A DNA stretch of 64,000 nucleotides from Eubacterium callanderi (lineage in GTDB: Bacteria; Bacillota; Clostridia; Eubacteriales; Eubacteriaceae), in NCBI RefSeq assembly GCF_900142645.1, contig NZ_FRBP01000016.1:1-64000 (forward strand), read 5' to 3'. The notes beneath the pieces are model-generated. The model was not told the DNA's origin. It saw only the letters and a list, made by a program, of their open reading frames with translations, and ran no database searches. A program made the translations under genes and the position numbers. This document shows positions 1 through 8,025 of this stretch, piece after piece; position 1 is the stretch's first letter, and each line of letters starts with the position of its first letter.

Positions 1-1
1 T

Positions 2-127
2 GAAATGTTGAGCATTGTGGAAAATATGGGCTTGATGGGTGTTCCGATTCCAGAAGCCATCACAAAGGCCATTGAGATTTTAAAAAAGAAGTCTGAAACA
101 GAAGATAAAAATGGAGGTAAGGAATAA
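2..127 (+). CDS. Phage holin, C-terminal end only (Phage_holin_4/TcdE-like)
   Basis: An open frame enters from the left edge and ends at the TAA that overlaps the endolysin start (TAATG). The 41 visible residues contain GLMGVPIPEAITKAIEILKK, a tail typical of Cph1/TcdE-type holins, followed by a charged C-terminus (KSETEDKNGGKE). Holins make the membrane lesion that lets the endolysin reach peptidoglycan; the four-base overlap with the lysin fits a translationally coupled lysis cassette. The transmembrane segments lie outside the window, so the family call rests on the tail and the neighbour. Confidence 0.6.
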   Translation, partial: EMLSIVENMGLMGVPIPEAITKAIEILKKKSETEDKNGGKE

Positions 128-1140
128 TGTTAAACGGAATTGATATCAGTGCATGGCAAAGAGGCATTGACGCCGCATCGGTGCCATCCGATTTTGTGAT
201 CGTTAAGGCAACCCAGGGGCTTGACTACATCAACGATGACTGTGACCGGGCGTACCAGCAGGCCAAAGCGGCCGGAAAGAAGCTGGGCGTGTACCACTTC
301 GCGGACGGGAACAGCTCCGGGGTAGCCGAAGCGGATTTCTTTATTGATAATATCCAGGGCTACATCGGAGAAGCGATTCTGGTTTTGGACTGGGAAACCG
401 ATGCCGTCAACTGCGGCCCCGGCTATGCCAAGGCGTTTCTGGACAGAGTACAGGCCCGCACCGGCATTAAACCCATGATCTATATGAGCGGCTCCGTTGT
501 GAATGAATGGGATTGGAGCGCGGTCGTGGCCGGGGATTATGGCTTATGGGTGGCTTATTACAGTAAAGACAGCTGTGATGGCTACTGGCCGGAAGCGCCC
601 ATGTATCCGATCCATTATTGGAGCGATGCTGCGATGCTTCAATACACTTCCGGTGGGCGTTTAGCGGGCTGGGGTGATCGGTTAGACCTGAACGTTTTTT
701 ACGGCGATCATGCTGCCTGGGACGCTTACGCAGGCGGTGGAACCGGCGTAACGCCGCAGCCACAGCCAACCCCAAGCAGCCCAAGAACCGCCCCCTGGGG
801 CGTGGATACCATTCAGTATTGGATGAATATCTGCAACTATAACCCCGGCGCCCCGATCGACAACCTTGATGGACCAGAAACAAAGCTTGGCGTCATGAAC
901 GGGCAGCGTGCTTATGGGGTCCCGGTCGACGGTTTCTTTGGCGATCAGACCCAGGCTCCGGCGGAAGATCAGATTCTGGCCTACGAAAAACGTTTGGCGG
1001 AGCTGGGCTTCTATCATGGCGAGTTCGACAGTATCCCAGGACCACAGTTGTTCCAGGCGGTCAAAGACTTCCAGGCCAGCAACGGATTAATCGCGGATGG
1101 GATTGTCGGAGAACAGACCTTTGCACTGCTATTTGGATGA
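127..1140 (+). CDS. Prophage endolysin, GH25 lysozyme with C-terminal peptidoglycan-binding domain
   Basis: 337 aa. Residues 1-205 are a glycoside hydrolase family 25 (Chalaropsis-type muramidase) domain: GIDISAWQ with D6, and VLDWET with D88 and E90 as the expected catalytic acids. A Pro/Gln-rich linker (about 212-221) leads to a C-terminal region whose last 55 residues (AEDQILAYEKRL onward to FALLFG) look like a PG_binding_1 repeat. The start is set by GGAGG at 113-117 and by the TAATG overlap with the holin. It cleaves the MurNAc-GlcNAc bond of peptidoglycan for phage release. Its last 90 bases are repeated in decayed form about 1.6 kb downstream. Confidence 0.93.
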   Translation: MLNGIDISAWQRGIDAASVPSDFVIVKATQGLDYINDDCDRAYQQAKAAGKKLGVYHFADGNSSGVAEADFFIDNIQGYIGEAILVLDWETDAVNCGPGYAKAFLDRVQARTGIKPMIYMSGSVVNEWDWSAVVAGDYGLWVAYYSKDSCDGYWPEAPMYPIHYWSDAAMLQYTSGGRLAGWGDRLDLNVFYGDHAAWDAYAGGGTGVTPQPQPTPSSPRTAPWGVDTIQYWMNICNYNPGAPIDNLDGPETKLGVMNGQRAYGVPVDGFFGDQTQAPAEDQILAYEKRLAELGFYHGEFDSIPGPQLFQAVKDFQASNGLIADGIVGEQTFALLFG

Positions 1141-1565
1141 TACATTTATACTTTTAAGCTGTTTTAAAGGTTTGTGTTGTACTCTTTGCATAAAGATACA
1201 CATAATCTTTATCTTTTCTATTTTTTTCCTTTCATGTTGCCTTTCGGGGCGGCTGTTTTGGGGCGGATGTTCTTCTTTAGAAAAACCTTATACCTTAGGG
1301 ATATTTTGTGGAAATGTAGAGTAATATAAAAAAGATATTGGCAATGGTTCGCCCAAATACAGCCTTTTGTTTGGAGAATGAAAAAACAACGCAACCTTTT
1401 GTTTGGAACGCTTTTTAAAACAGGATGAGCATTCGTTTGTGATGATTGTATAATACCTGTAAAGAGACACCGTTGTTTTGTAGAGTGCTATTTTTTAAAA
1501 TCTCCTAATAAGCCTGAATGAAGGAGAATTCGGGCTTCCATAGCATATATCCTCTTTTCATAGGC

Positions 1566-1603
1566 AAAACCCCTGGGATTGATTTAACCAGGGGTTTTGT
1601 TTT
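1566..1603 (+). terminator. Intrinsic terminator
   Basis: An 11-bp stem AAAACCCCTGG/CCAGGGGTTTT with an 11-nt loop is followed by GTTTTG. It is A/T-flanked on both sides and may act in both directions. Confidence 0.7.
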
Positions 1604-2011
1604 GAGGGATTAAAGCGTTTGCGTTATAAGATAAAGGCATCGTGGTCTGGAAGCGGAGGTTCAAAGACGTTTTATCATTCTTGTAAAAGTTACGCTGTAA
1701 CATTTTAGATAAAGACTCAAGTTAGCCCGATAAAAATGAATAAAAAAGAAAAGATGAAACATTCGTTATAGAGATTCTAAGTATATGTTTATAGGCACTA
1801 AAAATATTTTTAGGGATTTAAGATAGATTTAAGGGAGATCACGTATTATACAGAAAATGATGTCTCCTTCACATCTTTGCATCAGATTATTGGGTCCCTC
1901 TCTAAAGGGGAAAAGGAAGAGGGATCCAGTACCCTTTTAATATTTTGAGAGTTGACAATCATCAAAACACAGAAACATCCACTTCAGTTTCATTTTATTT
2001 ACTTTCCTTAC

Positions 2012-2045
2012 AAAAAGCTCGCGATTCAAGGTTCGCGAGCTTTTT
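2012..2045 (+). terminator. Intrinsic terminator, symmetric
   Basis: The stem AAAAAGCTCGCG/CGCGAGCTTTTT with a short loop has A and T tracts on opposite sides, so it could stop transcription from either strand. Confidence 0.75.
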
Positions 2046-2258
2046 GCTGTATAAAGAAATACAAGGGATAAAAGATGAAAAAGATAAGTAGAGTATAAAG
2101 AATATTATTTGGGTATTTTTACATCGATGAGGAACAGGCATGTCCGGTCATTAAGAAGGATATCGTTTGGTTGGACGAAAGAATTTTGTGTAAATTTTAG
2201 GAAGTTGAGGTATTGCTAATTCTGATCATAATTTTCTTATAAGTGTTGCCGAGCATAC

Positions 2259-2287
2259 TTGAGATTTTTTTCATGTTTTTGTATAAT
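2259..2287 (+). promoter_or_regulatory. Sigma-A promoter of the candidate small RNA
   Basis: TTGAGA at 2259-2264, a 17-nt spacer and a perfect TATAAT at 2282-2287. No open frame follows; a structured, self-terminating sequence does. Confidence 0.7.
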
Positions 2288-2293
2288 AAAAAG

Positions 2294-2376
2294 GATAGTG
2301 GGGGCGAATATGTGGGTGCGTTACAGAGCTTTTTGTCGGAATAATGTCAGTCTCTGTGAGCGGCCCCCACTATTTT
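2294..2376 (+). ncRNA. Candidate structured small RNA (about 83 nt), family not recognised
   Basis: The predicted transcript starts about 7 nt after the -10 box and folds end to end. A closing helix ATAGTGGGGGC (5' end) pairs with GCCCCCACTAT (3' end), directly followed by TTTT, so the closing helix doubles as terminator. Inside, ACAGAG and CTCTGT form a second helix around a 23-nt loop. It lies in prophage-derived non-coding DNA between two decayed phage segments. I do not recognise an Rfam family. It could be an antitoxin-type regulator or an orphan sRNA. Confidence 0.5.
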
Positions 2377-2540
2377 AACTAAAAAGGATTCTAAAGATAA
2401 GTAAACAGCGGTTACTTTTTCTTTTTAATTGGTCGAGGCGGTTTTTTGATGGTTTAAAACGTCTCTTAATGGGTAAAATATTTTCTGAGATCATCTACCT
2501 CCTATTAGGATAATTTTCATCTCAACTTTTCCTTTTTTTG

Positions 2541-2573
2541 AAAACTCCCGGTCTTTGGATCAGGAGTTTTTTG
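2541..2573 (+). terminator. Intrinsic terminator
   Basis: AAAACTCC pairs with GGAGTTTT around the loop and is followed by TTG. The 2438-2576 stretch, including this hairpin, is similar to 3256-3410, which is a further duplicated segment in this region. Confidence 0.65.
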
Positions 2574-2670
2574 TTGCAAAACAAAAGGTCTATAATGCAA
2601 ATAGAGATGATCTTTATAAGATAATATTTCAACGGGGCTGGAACGGAGGAGGAGCCGGCGAGCTGAGCGG

Positions 2671-2759
2671 TTTCAGGCGGACAAAGACTTCCAAAAAGTA
2701 GCGGGTTAACCGTGAATGAGATTGTCGGGGAACAGATCTTTGTGCTGCTATTTGGATAA
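2671..2759 (+). pseudogene. Decayed second copy of the endolysin 3' end
   Basis: The sequence from TTTCAGGCGGACAAAGACTT to the TAA at 2757-2759 aligns with 1051-1140 of the intact endolysin: both share GACTTCCA, GATTGTCGG, GAACAGA and CTGCTATTTGGAT. The copy is interrupted by an in-frame stop and lacks everything upstream of the last peptidoglycan-binding repeat. Similarity continues past the stop codon for another 55 bases, so the duplicated unit includes 3' flanking DNA. This suggests a tandem duplication or two related prophage ends. Confidence 0.8.
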
Positions 2760-2854
2760 TTTATTTATACTTTTAAGCTGTTTTAAAGGTTTGTGTTGTA
2801 TTTTTTACATAAATAAAGAGATAAACGGAATCTTTTTTCATTTCTATTCCGTTT

Positions 2855-2888
2855 TGGCCGTCCTCCATTTTGAAGGGCGGCCTTTTTT
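2855..2888 (+). terminator. Intrinsic terminator
   Basis: GGCCGTCC and GGGCGGCC pair around a 10-nt loop and are followed by six T. Confidence 0.75.
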
Positions 2889-2935
2889 GTTTTTGTGAAA
2901 AGCTTAAAACTTAAGGAATTTTGATGGAAATGTGG

Positions 2936-3029
2936 TATAATAGAAAAAGAAACAGGGACACCGGCAACGGTCCGCCCCAATACAACATGAGAGTAGACCG
3001 CTATTCTGTGGAAGGGCTAGCGGTCTTTT
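2936..3029 (+). ncRNA. Probable antisense RNA antitoxin of a type I module
   Basis: An extended -10 promoter TGGTATAAT (TATAAT at 2936-2941) predicts an RNA starting near 2948. It runs about 82 nt toward the 3' end of the minus-strand peptide gene and ends in the hairpin GACCGCTA/TAGCGGTC followed by TTTT (2996-3029). That hairpin overlaps the last codons and stop of the toxin gene, so the two transcripts are convergent and complementary at their 3' ends. This is the arrangement of par RNAI/RNAII and txpA/ratA. RNA and function are inferred from sequence only. Confidence 0.5.
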
Positions 3030-3097
3030 CCATTTTTAATGAGCTCCAGAATGAACCCGATCAGGATTAAAACCAAGATCAATTGGTTACTATCCAT
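3017..3097 (-). CDS. Small hydrophobic peptide, probable type I toxin (holin-like)
   Basis: 26 codons: MDSNQLILVLILIGF followed by ILELIKNGKDR. It has one predicted membrane helix with a charged C-terminus, the usual form of Fst/TxpA/holin-like type I toxins. The start ATG at 3095-3097 is preceded by GGGGTGAGGCTT, a usable ribosome binding site; a longer frame to 3214 has no supporting site. A convergent RNA promoter lies beyond its 3' end. Toxicity and family are inferred; a fortuitous short frame cannot be excluded. Confidence 0.5.
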   Translation of the reverse strand: MDSNQLILVLILIGFILELIKNGKDR

Positions 3098-3232
3098 AAG
3101 CCTCACCCCATTTCTGGGACTGGATTTGACCGTGCCAGTGCCACAAGGGCCGGATGCCCCTGTGAGTGAGATTATAGCACAATTTGGCTTGAAAAACAAT
3201 TCGGAGATATCCAATGTCTATTGGATGAAAAA

Positions 3233-3266
3233 TCGCCTTTAACGAATTGGTTAAGGCGGTTTTTTT
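3233..3266 (+). terminator. Intrinsic terminator
   Basis: CGCCTTTAAC and GTTAAGGCG pair closely and are followed by seven T. Confidence 0.7.
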
Positions 3267-3370
3267 GATGGTTTAAAATCCGCTCAGCGAGGGTATAAAT
3301 AATCACGAACACACATACCTCTTACTTTTTAAAATACAAATTACTCTCCCCATTAACTTTTCCTTTTTTA

Positions 3371-3410
3371 GAGTTCCCGGTCTTTTGGATCGGGAGTTTT
3401 TTGTTTTTTT
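3371..3410 (+). terminator. Intrinsic terminator upstream of the bile salt hydrolase gene
   Basis: AGTTCCCGG/TCGGGAGTTTTTT hairpin with a long T-run. It is a near copy of the 2541-2573 hairpin. Confidence 0.65.
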
Positions 3411-3485
3411 AAATTTATGTGCGGTTAAGACAGTAAGATTCTGGGTATTGTATAATTGAAATCCATATAAAACGGAGGTGCTAAA

Positions 3486-4460
3486 ATGTGTACGGCAGCG
3501 ACATACACAACAAAAGATCATTATTTTGGTCGTAATCTTGATTTGGAATTCTCCTATAATGAAACGGTAACAGTAACACCACGAAATTATCCGTTTCAGT
3601 TCAGAAAGGTAAAAGCACTGGAATCTCATTATGCTATGATTGGTACGGCCTTCGTTGTGGATAATTATCCGCTGTATTATGATGCCACCAACGAAAAGGG
3701 ACTAAGCATGGCAGGATTGAATTTTCCAGAAAATGCGGACTATAAACAAGAAGCAGAGGGAAAAGATAATGTAACCCCATTCGAGTTTATTCCCTGGATT
3801 TTAGGGCAGTGCTCTACCATTAAAGAGGTAAAAGAACTCCTTGGTAGGATCAATCTTATCAATATCAATTTTAGTGAAAAATTACCGCTTTCACCCTTGC
3901 ACTGGATGATATCGGACCGGAACGAATCGATAACTGTGGAATCTGTAAAAGAAGGGATGAAAATATATGATAACCCTGTAGGAATTTTAACCAATAACCC
4001 AACTTTTGATATTCAGATCTTCAACCTAAATAATTATGTGAATGCCACCAGAGAAATACCCGAAAATCGTTTTTCAAGTGCAATAGCTTTAGATGTTTAT
4101 AGCCGTGGTATGGGGGGGATTGGGATTCCTGGAGACCTTTCTTCATCCTCTCGTTTTGTAAAAGCAGTATTTACTAAACTAAATTCCGTCTCTGGAACTT
4201 CTGAATCTGAAAGCATTAGTCAGTTTTTTCACATACTTGGTTCAGTCAATCAAGAACGCGGATGTGTTCGTTTAGCTGAAGATACGTATGAAATAACTAT
4301 TTATAGCTCTTGTTGCAATGTTGATAAGGGAGTCTATTACTATAAAACTTACGAAAATAGCCAAATAACAGGCGTAGACATGCATAATGAAAACCTCGAC
4401 AGTCAAAGTATTGTCTCTTATCCATTAATTAAAGAGCAACAGATAAAAATACAAAACTAA
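3486..4460 (+). CDS. bsh: Choloylglycine hydrolase (bile salt hydrolase)
   Basis: 324 aa, the usual length for the family. MCTAATY places the N-terminal nucleophile Cys2, exposed after Met removal (Ntn hydrolase). Further expected active-site residues are visible: R16 and D19 (FGRNLD), N79 (AGLNFP), N170/N171 (LTNNPTFD) and R223 (SSRFVKAVF). The enzyme cleaves the amide of glycine- or taurine-conjugated bile acids; penicillin V acylases share the fold, so substrate is inferred. There is no signal peptide, so it acts in the cytoplasm. Start supported by GGAGGTG 5 nt upstream. It stands alone behind prophage debris, and its AT-rich composition differs from the core genes further right, which would suit acquisition by a gut-adapted strain. 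Confidence 0.92.
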   Translation: MCTAATYTTKDHYFGRNLDLEFSYNETVTVTPRNYPFQFRKVKALESHYAMIGTAFVVDNYPLYYDATNEKGLSMAGLNFPENADYKQEAEGKDNVTPFEFIPWILGQCSTIKEVKELLGRINLININFSEKLPLSPLHWMISDRNESITVESVKEGMKIYDNPVGILTNNPTFDIQIFNLNNYVNATREIPENRFSSAIALDVYSRGMGGIGIPGDLSSSSRFVKAVFTKLNSVSGTSESESISQFFHILGSVNQERGCVRLAEDTYEITIYSSCCNVDKGVYYYKTYENSQITGVDMHNENLDSQSIVSYPLIKEQQIKIQN

Positions 4461-4556
4461 AAACCGTATCAACATAAATTTTTCATGGTGTATTTTAGCC
4501 CCTAGTCGAATCGGGGGCTTTTATTGTTTTGGTGTTTTCTTGTATGGAGGATAATA

Positions 4557-4715
4557 ATGAAAATCGCACAAGAGTACAAAGGTTACTATTTGGATGTGTT
4601 CTACAAGAATGGGGTTGTGAATGGCATTATCCAGCAAACGCAGGATCGACTCCAGGGGTTGACGGTTGAGGAAGTTGTACGGGAATTTAAGAAGAAAGTA
4701 AACCACATCAGCTAA
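4557..4715 (+). CDS. Small protein of unknown function (52 aa)
   Basis: The start ATG at 4557 has GGAGG at 4546-4550; the longer upstream frame lacks a site. The product MKIAQEYKGYYLDVFYKNGV... ends in a helical, charged tail (TVEEVVREFKKKVNHIS). No signal peptide or membrane segment is seen and no family is recognised. A terminator follows 28 bases after the stop, so it is probably a single-gene transcript. Confidence 0.55.
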   Translation: MKIAQEYKGYYLDVFYKNGVVNGIIQQTQDRLQGLTVEEVVREFKKKVNHIS

Positions 4716-4742
4716 GCTACTATAATAGTATAGGGATTCATC

Positions 4743-4770
4743 GAGCACGGATGTTGTCGTGCTTTTTTTG
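4743..4770 (+). terminator. Intrinsic terminator of the 52-aa gene
   Basis: GAGCACG and CGTGCT pair around an 8-nt loop and are followed by seven T. Confidence 0.8.
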
Positions 4771-5009
4771 CGTTAACTTAAGATGTTCGTTAAAGTCGTA
4801 AAAAATAGCCAAAGAAGGTCTAAGAAATAGAGGTCTTTATGAAGTTTTCTACCTATTTATGAATAAAAAACGGGTGATGTTTTGGGAAATAAATCTGGAA
4901 CGTTTTGTAAACTATTGTAAAATAACCAGCAATCTTTTAGCAGAATCCTTTAAAATAGCGGTTTTTAGCTGTTTGTAATTACCCAAGAGATAATTATACC
5001 GAAATTACA

Positions 5010-5040
5010 AAACCCCGGATTCTATGCCGGGGTTTTTTTG
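5010..5040 (+). terminator. Intrinsic terminator
   Basis: AACCCCGG/CCGGGGTT stem, 8-nt loop, then a run of T. Confidence 0.8.
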
Positions 5041-5069
5041 TGTCCGGTTAATTTTGATTTTCTATGGGC

Positions 5070-5123
5070 ATGCTCAAAAGACTCAAAACCTGATTTTTCA
5101 CAGGTTTTGAGTCTTTTGAGCAT
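5070..5123. repeat. Palindromic element copy 1
   Basis: Arms ATGCTCAAAAGACTCAAAAC and the exact complement, extended by CTG/CAG, around an AT loop. It lies in gene-free DNA. It belongs to the family discussed in the findings. Confidence 0.9.
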
Positions 5124-5461
5124 ATGGACTAAACGTTGGAAGTGATGTTGACATCGAAAATAATCGAAATATCATCTATGTGATCAGGGACAAAAACACA
5201 AGAAATCCATGTGAGCTGTTACTGTGATTGGAATCGGGTTCTGTATGCCAGCGATTTAATTTGCCATCTTAACAACCCAGAAGGTTTATAGCTGTCCCAG
5301 AGTGTGAATAATGCAATAAAAGCAGGGAGTCTGATTGGAACACAAGTTGTTTTAAGGAGAGCATCCTGAGAGGTGACTGACACCGTTATGCCGACAGTCA
5401 TTTTGAAATGGGAATATTCGGCGAAATATAGGTACTTTGAGAAAGCGGGTTTTTGTGTATG

Positions 5462-5502
5462 ATTCTCATAAATATTTAGAAATATTTATGAGAATTTTTT
5501 TG
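5462..5502 (+). terminator. Long perfect hairpin with T-run
   Basis: ATTCTCATAAATATTT and its exact complement enclose a 2-nt loop and are followed by seven T. AT-rich, but 16 bp long. Confidence 0.65.
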
Positions 5503-5537
5503 TTTTAAAAGTTCATTAAAGTTTCGCGTTAAATAAA

Positions 5538-5565
5538 TTGACAAAGCAATAAAAGATGCTATAAT
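5538..5565 (+). promoter_or_regulatory. Sigma-A promoter of the sugar kinase transcript
   Basis: TTGACA at 5538-5543, a 16-nt spacer and TATAAT at 5560-5565. Confidence 0.75.
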
Positions 5566-5819
5566 AATGAATAAAATGGTTATTGCCTTCGTTTGAAAGA
5601 AATAATAGTTATGTATGAATCTGATTTGTGTTTTAGATTAAAACTAATGGAAGCGTTGGAATGTAGCTTTAAAAGTAATATATAGTTTTGAAGGAGTTTT
5701 TATTAAATCAAATTTTAGATTATATTTAAAGAAGGACTACAGTAGAAAAATGCAAAAAATAAAAGCAGATCCATGCACAATCCTTATGATTAATCAGGGG
5801 CAACAGAAAGTGGGGTAGA

Positions 5820-7376
5820 ATGATGCATTGTTTTTTAGGAATTGACGCTGGTACAAGTGGGGTAAAGGCTGTCATTGTTGATGAAAATGGCGAACTCAAA
5901 AGTATTGGCTATCAGGAATGTGATGTAATCAGTGAAAATCCTGGCTGGGCTGAACAGGATCCAATGGACTGGTGGCGGGCCTGCGATGGTGCAGTGAGGG
6001 AAGCCGTTGAAGGTAGCGGTTGTGGAAAAGAGATTGTCAGTATTGGTTTTTCAGGACAGATGCAGGGGAACGTCATGGTGGATAAGGAGGGAAAGCCCAT
6101 TGGAAACTGTATGATCTGGCTTGATCAAAGAGCCAATGAGGAGGTCGAGGAAATAAGACAGCTTATTTCAGATCAGGAGGCTTTGGAAATCACCTCGAAT
6201 CATTGTTTGAACAGCTATTGGGCACCAAAGATTCTCTGGATTAAAAAGCACCGTCCACAAGATTATGAGAAGACTGCAAAGGTCATGTTCACAAAGGACT
6301 TTCTAAGGTTTTTAATGACAGGTGAGATTGCCACCGAGGTAAGTGATGCATCCCTGACATTTTTAATGGATGTACCGAACCGTTGTTGGTCCGAGCGTAT
6401 GCTTCAGGCAACGGGTATTCCAAAGGAAATTTTGCCAGAGCGTTTGGTTGAGTCCTATGAAATTGTTGGACAGCTACGTACTGAAGTTGCAAAGGACTGG
6501 GGCCTGAACCCGGGCATTCCGGTGGCAGCTGGTGCGGGAGATCAGCCAGCATGTGGTGTTGGAACAGGTATAGTGAACGATGGTGTCATCGGCTCATCCA
6601 TTGGGACCTCCGGCGTAGTATTCGGATCAGTGGACAAGCCCTTTATGATTGACCAGGAGTGCGGAACTTTCAGTATGGCACATGCTGTTCCGGATAAGTG
6701 GTGCTTTTTAGGGCTGGCGCTTACCAGCGGGGCTTCCTTTAAGTGGCTGAGGGATAACATATTTCCAGATAAAAAAGCAGCCATGGCAGCAGCAGGAAGT
6801 GATGTCTACGATTATATGACAAGGCTGGCCCAGGGGGCAGCAGCAGGAAGTGATGGGCTGATTTTTCTGCCATACTTAAATGGTGACAAAACCCCCAATA
6901 ATGATGAGCACGCAAGGGCAGTGTGGTTTGGGCTTTCTCAACGGCATGGTATTCAGGAAATTTGCCGGAGTGTGATGGAGGGTGTGACCTATTCCCTGCG
7001 CGATACAGTGGAGCTGTTTCGCGAATGTGGATTGGATGTTAAAAAAGTCGTTGCCTCGGGCGGCGGTGCTAAGAGTCCACTTTGGCGCCAGATGCAGGCA
7101 GATATTTATAACGCCAGTGTTGTTACCATGAATATGGAAGAGGGACCCGGAGCTGGTGCTGCCATTTTAGGTGCGGTTGGAGCAGGTTATTTCAAGAATA
7201 TTCAAGAGGCATGTGATGCTATTTTAAAGGTAACTTCTGTGACAGAGCCTAATGTAAAGCAGGTTGCTCTTTATAATGAATACTATCAAATTTATAAGAA
7301 TTTGTATCCATCCCTGAAATCTAATTTCAAACAGAATGCAATTATTGTAGACAAATATCACCATTCGGCTGAATAA
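5820..7376 (+). CDS. xylB: FGGY-family carbohydrate kinase, xylulokinase-like
   Basis: 518 aa. It has the N-terminal ATP-phosphate loop of the actin-like fold (LGIDAGTSGVKAVIVD, 6-21), the AGAGDQPACGVGTG segment with candidate catalytic base D241, GSSIGTSGVVFG after it, and the C-terminal nucleotide site VVASGGGAKSPLWRQMQADI. The family phosphorylates pentuloses and polyols; xylulokinase is the best overall resemblance, but arabitol, ribulose or similar substrates are possible. The gene is followed by a dead class II aldolase and a DeoR regulator, so it was probably part of a sugar or polyol operon that is now damaged. The start has GTGGGG upstream; two adjacent ATGs are possible. Confidence 0.85.
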   Translation: MMHCFLGIDAGTSGVKAVIVDENGELKSIGYQECDVISENPGWAEQDPMDWWRACDGAVREAVEGSGCGKEIVSIGFSGQMQGNVMVDKEGKPIGNCMIWLDQRANEEVEEIRQLISDQEALEITSNHCLNSYWAPKILWIKKHRPQDYEKTAKVMFTKDFLRFLMTGEIATEVSDASLTFLMDVPNRCWSERMLQATGIPKEILPERLVESYEIVGQLRTEVAKDWGLNPGIPVAAGAGDQPACGVGTGIVNDGVIGSSIGTSGVVFGSVDKPFMIDQECGTFSMAHAVPDKWCFLGLALTSGASFKWLRDNIFPDKKAAMAAAGSDVYDYMTRLAQGAAAGSDGLIFLPYLNGDKTPNNDEHARAVWFGLSQRHGIQEICRSVMEGVTYSLRDTVELFRECGLDVKKVVASGGGAKSPLWRQMQADIYNASVVTMNMEEGPGAGAAILGAVGAGYFKNIQEACDAILKVTSVTEPNVKQVALYNEYYQIYKNLYPSLKSNFKQNAIIVDKYHHSAE

Positions 7377-7410
7377 AAGCATTTTTTATAGAGGTCAGCA
7401 ATAAAATTTT

Positions 7411-7728
7411 GACGAACATGTACGCAAAACCAGAGACCTGGTGAATTATGCCTATGCCCATAATATGACAATGGAAACAGAAATTGGCTATATGAGTCAG
7501 GGCTGCTCGGATGCTTCTGGCGGAAGCCTTTTATGAAATGACTGCTGTTGACTCTTTAGCGGTGTCCATTGGGACCGCTTACGGTGTTTACAAGAGTGCC
7601 GAAACAACAAAGCTGGATTTTGAGATCCCTCATAATTTGGCAGAAGCCCTGTCGATTCCTTTTATTGCACTAACGGGGATGCCCATATAAGAGGCTTCTT
7701 ATTTGGCGCAAGTGAAACCTTTATTGTA
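7411..7728 (+). pseudogene. Class II fructose/tagatose-bisphosphate aldolase remnant
   Basis: Translated pieces match the middle of class II aldolases (FbaA/GatY type): DEHVRKTRDLVNYAYAHN then METEIGYMSQG, a stop, then MTAVDSLAVSIGTAYGVYK and KLDFEIPHNLAEALSIPF, then TGMPI and another stop. The N-terminal half with the first zinc ligands and the C-terminal end are missing. Several in-frame stops show it is not functional. Its place directly after the kinase suggests the original pathway phosphorylated a sugar or polyol and cleaved the product to triose phosphates. Confidence 0.75.
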
Positions 7729-8025
7729 GAAAATGGAACCATGCTCACTGGTTATGTGGGGTATATCTACTTTAATTGACTGGGATCACAACCGGGTGCG
7801 CGATAGAAAATGCCATGTGATGGTAATAGACGAATAGGCCCATAAAACATTTGATTCTGGCCAGTAGCCTTCAATATCATGAAAAAAAATCATAATTAAT
7901 TCAAATTTATTTGATTGCAGTTGTAAAAAATGTTAATTAATGTTAAATTTAAGAAAGTGTTCATTTTTTAGTAATTGCTATTAATTAGTTCTATTTAAAA
8001 GCATAGAAACTTTGGAGGTGCAGGA
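7729..8025. other. Gene-free interval before the DeoR regulator
   Basis: About 300 bases, increasingly AT-rich. The first half may contain further decayed coding sequence of the lost sugar operon; no frame is long enough to name. The end carries the ribosome binding site of the DeoR gene. Confidence 0.5.

Larger units (their letters stand above)
1141..2258. other. Non-coding region downstream of the lysis cassette
   Basis: No convincing gene is seen on either strand. The first part (to about 1195) is duplicated after the endolysin remnant at 2671-2815. The stretch 1290-1365 resembles the antisense RNA start of 2899-2985 (shared GGAAATGT and GGCAATGGTTCGCCC-like sequence) but without a recognisable toxin, so it looks like a decayed copy of that module. 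Two strong hairpins are listed separately. Confidence 0.6.
4771..5819. other. Gene-free interval upstream of the sugar kinase
   Basis: About 1 kb without a credible coding frame. It contains two intrinsic terminators, one copy of the long palindromic element and the kinase promoter, each listed separately. The 250-nt leader from 5572 to 5819 is AT-rich; I see no known riboswitch in it. Confidence 0.6.

Noticed and set aside
5219-5401. 60-aa minus-strand frame in the gap before the sugar kinase
   Set aside because: No ribosome binding site, no recognisable protein features, and no promoter pointing into it.
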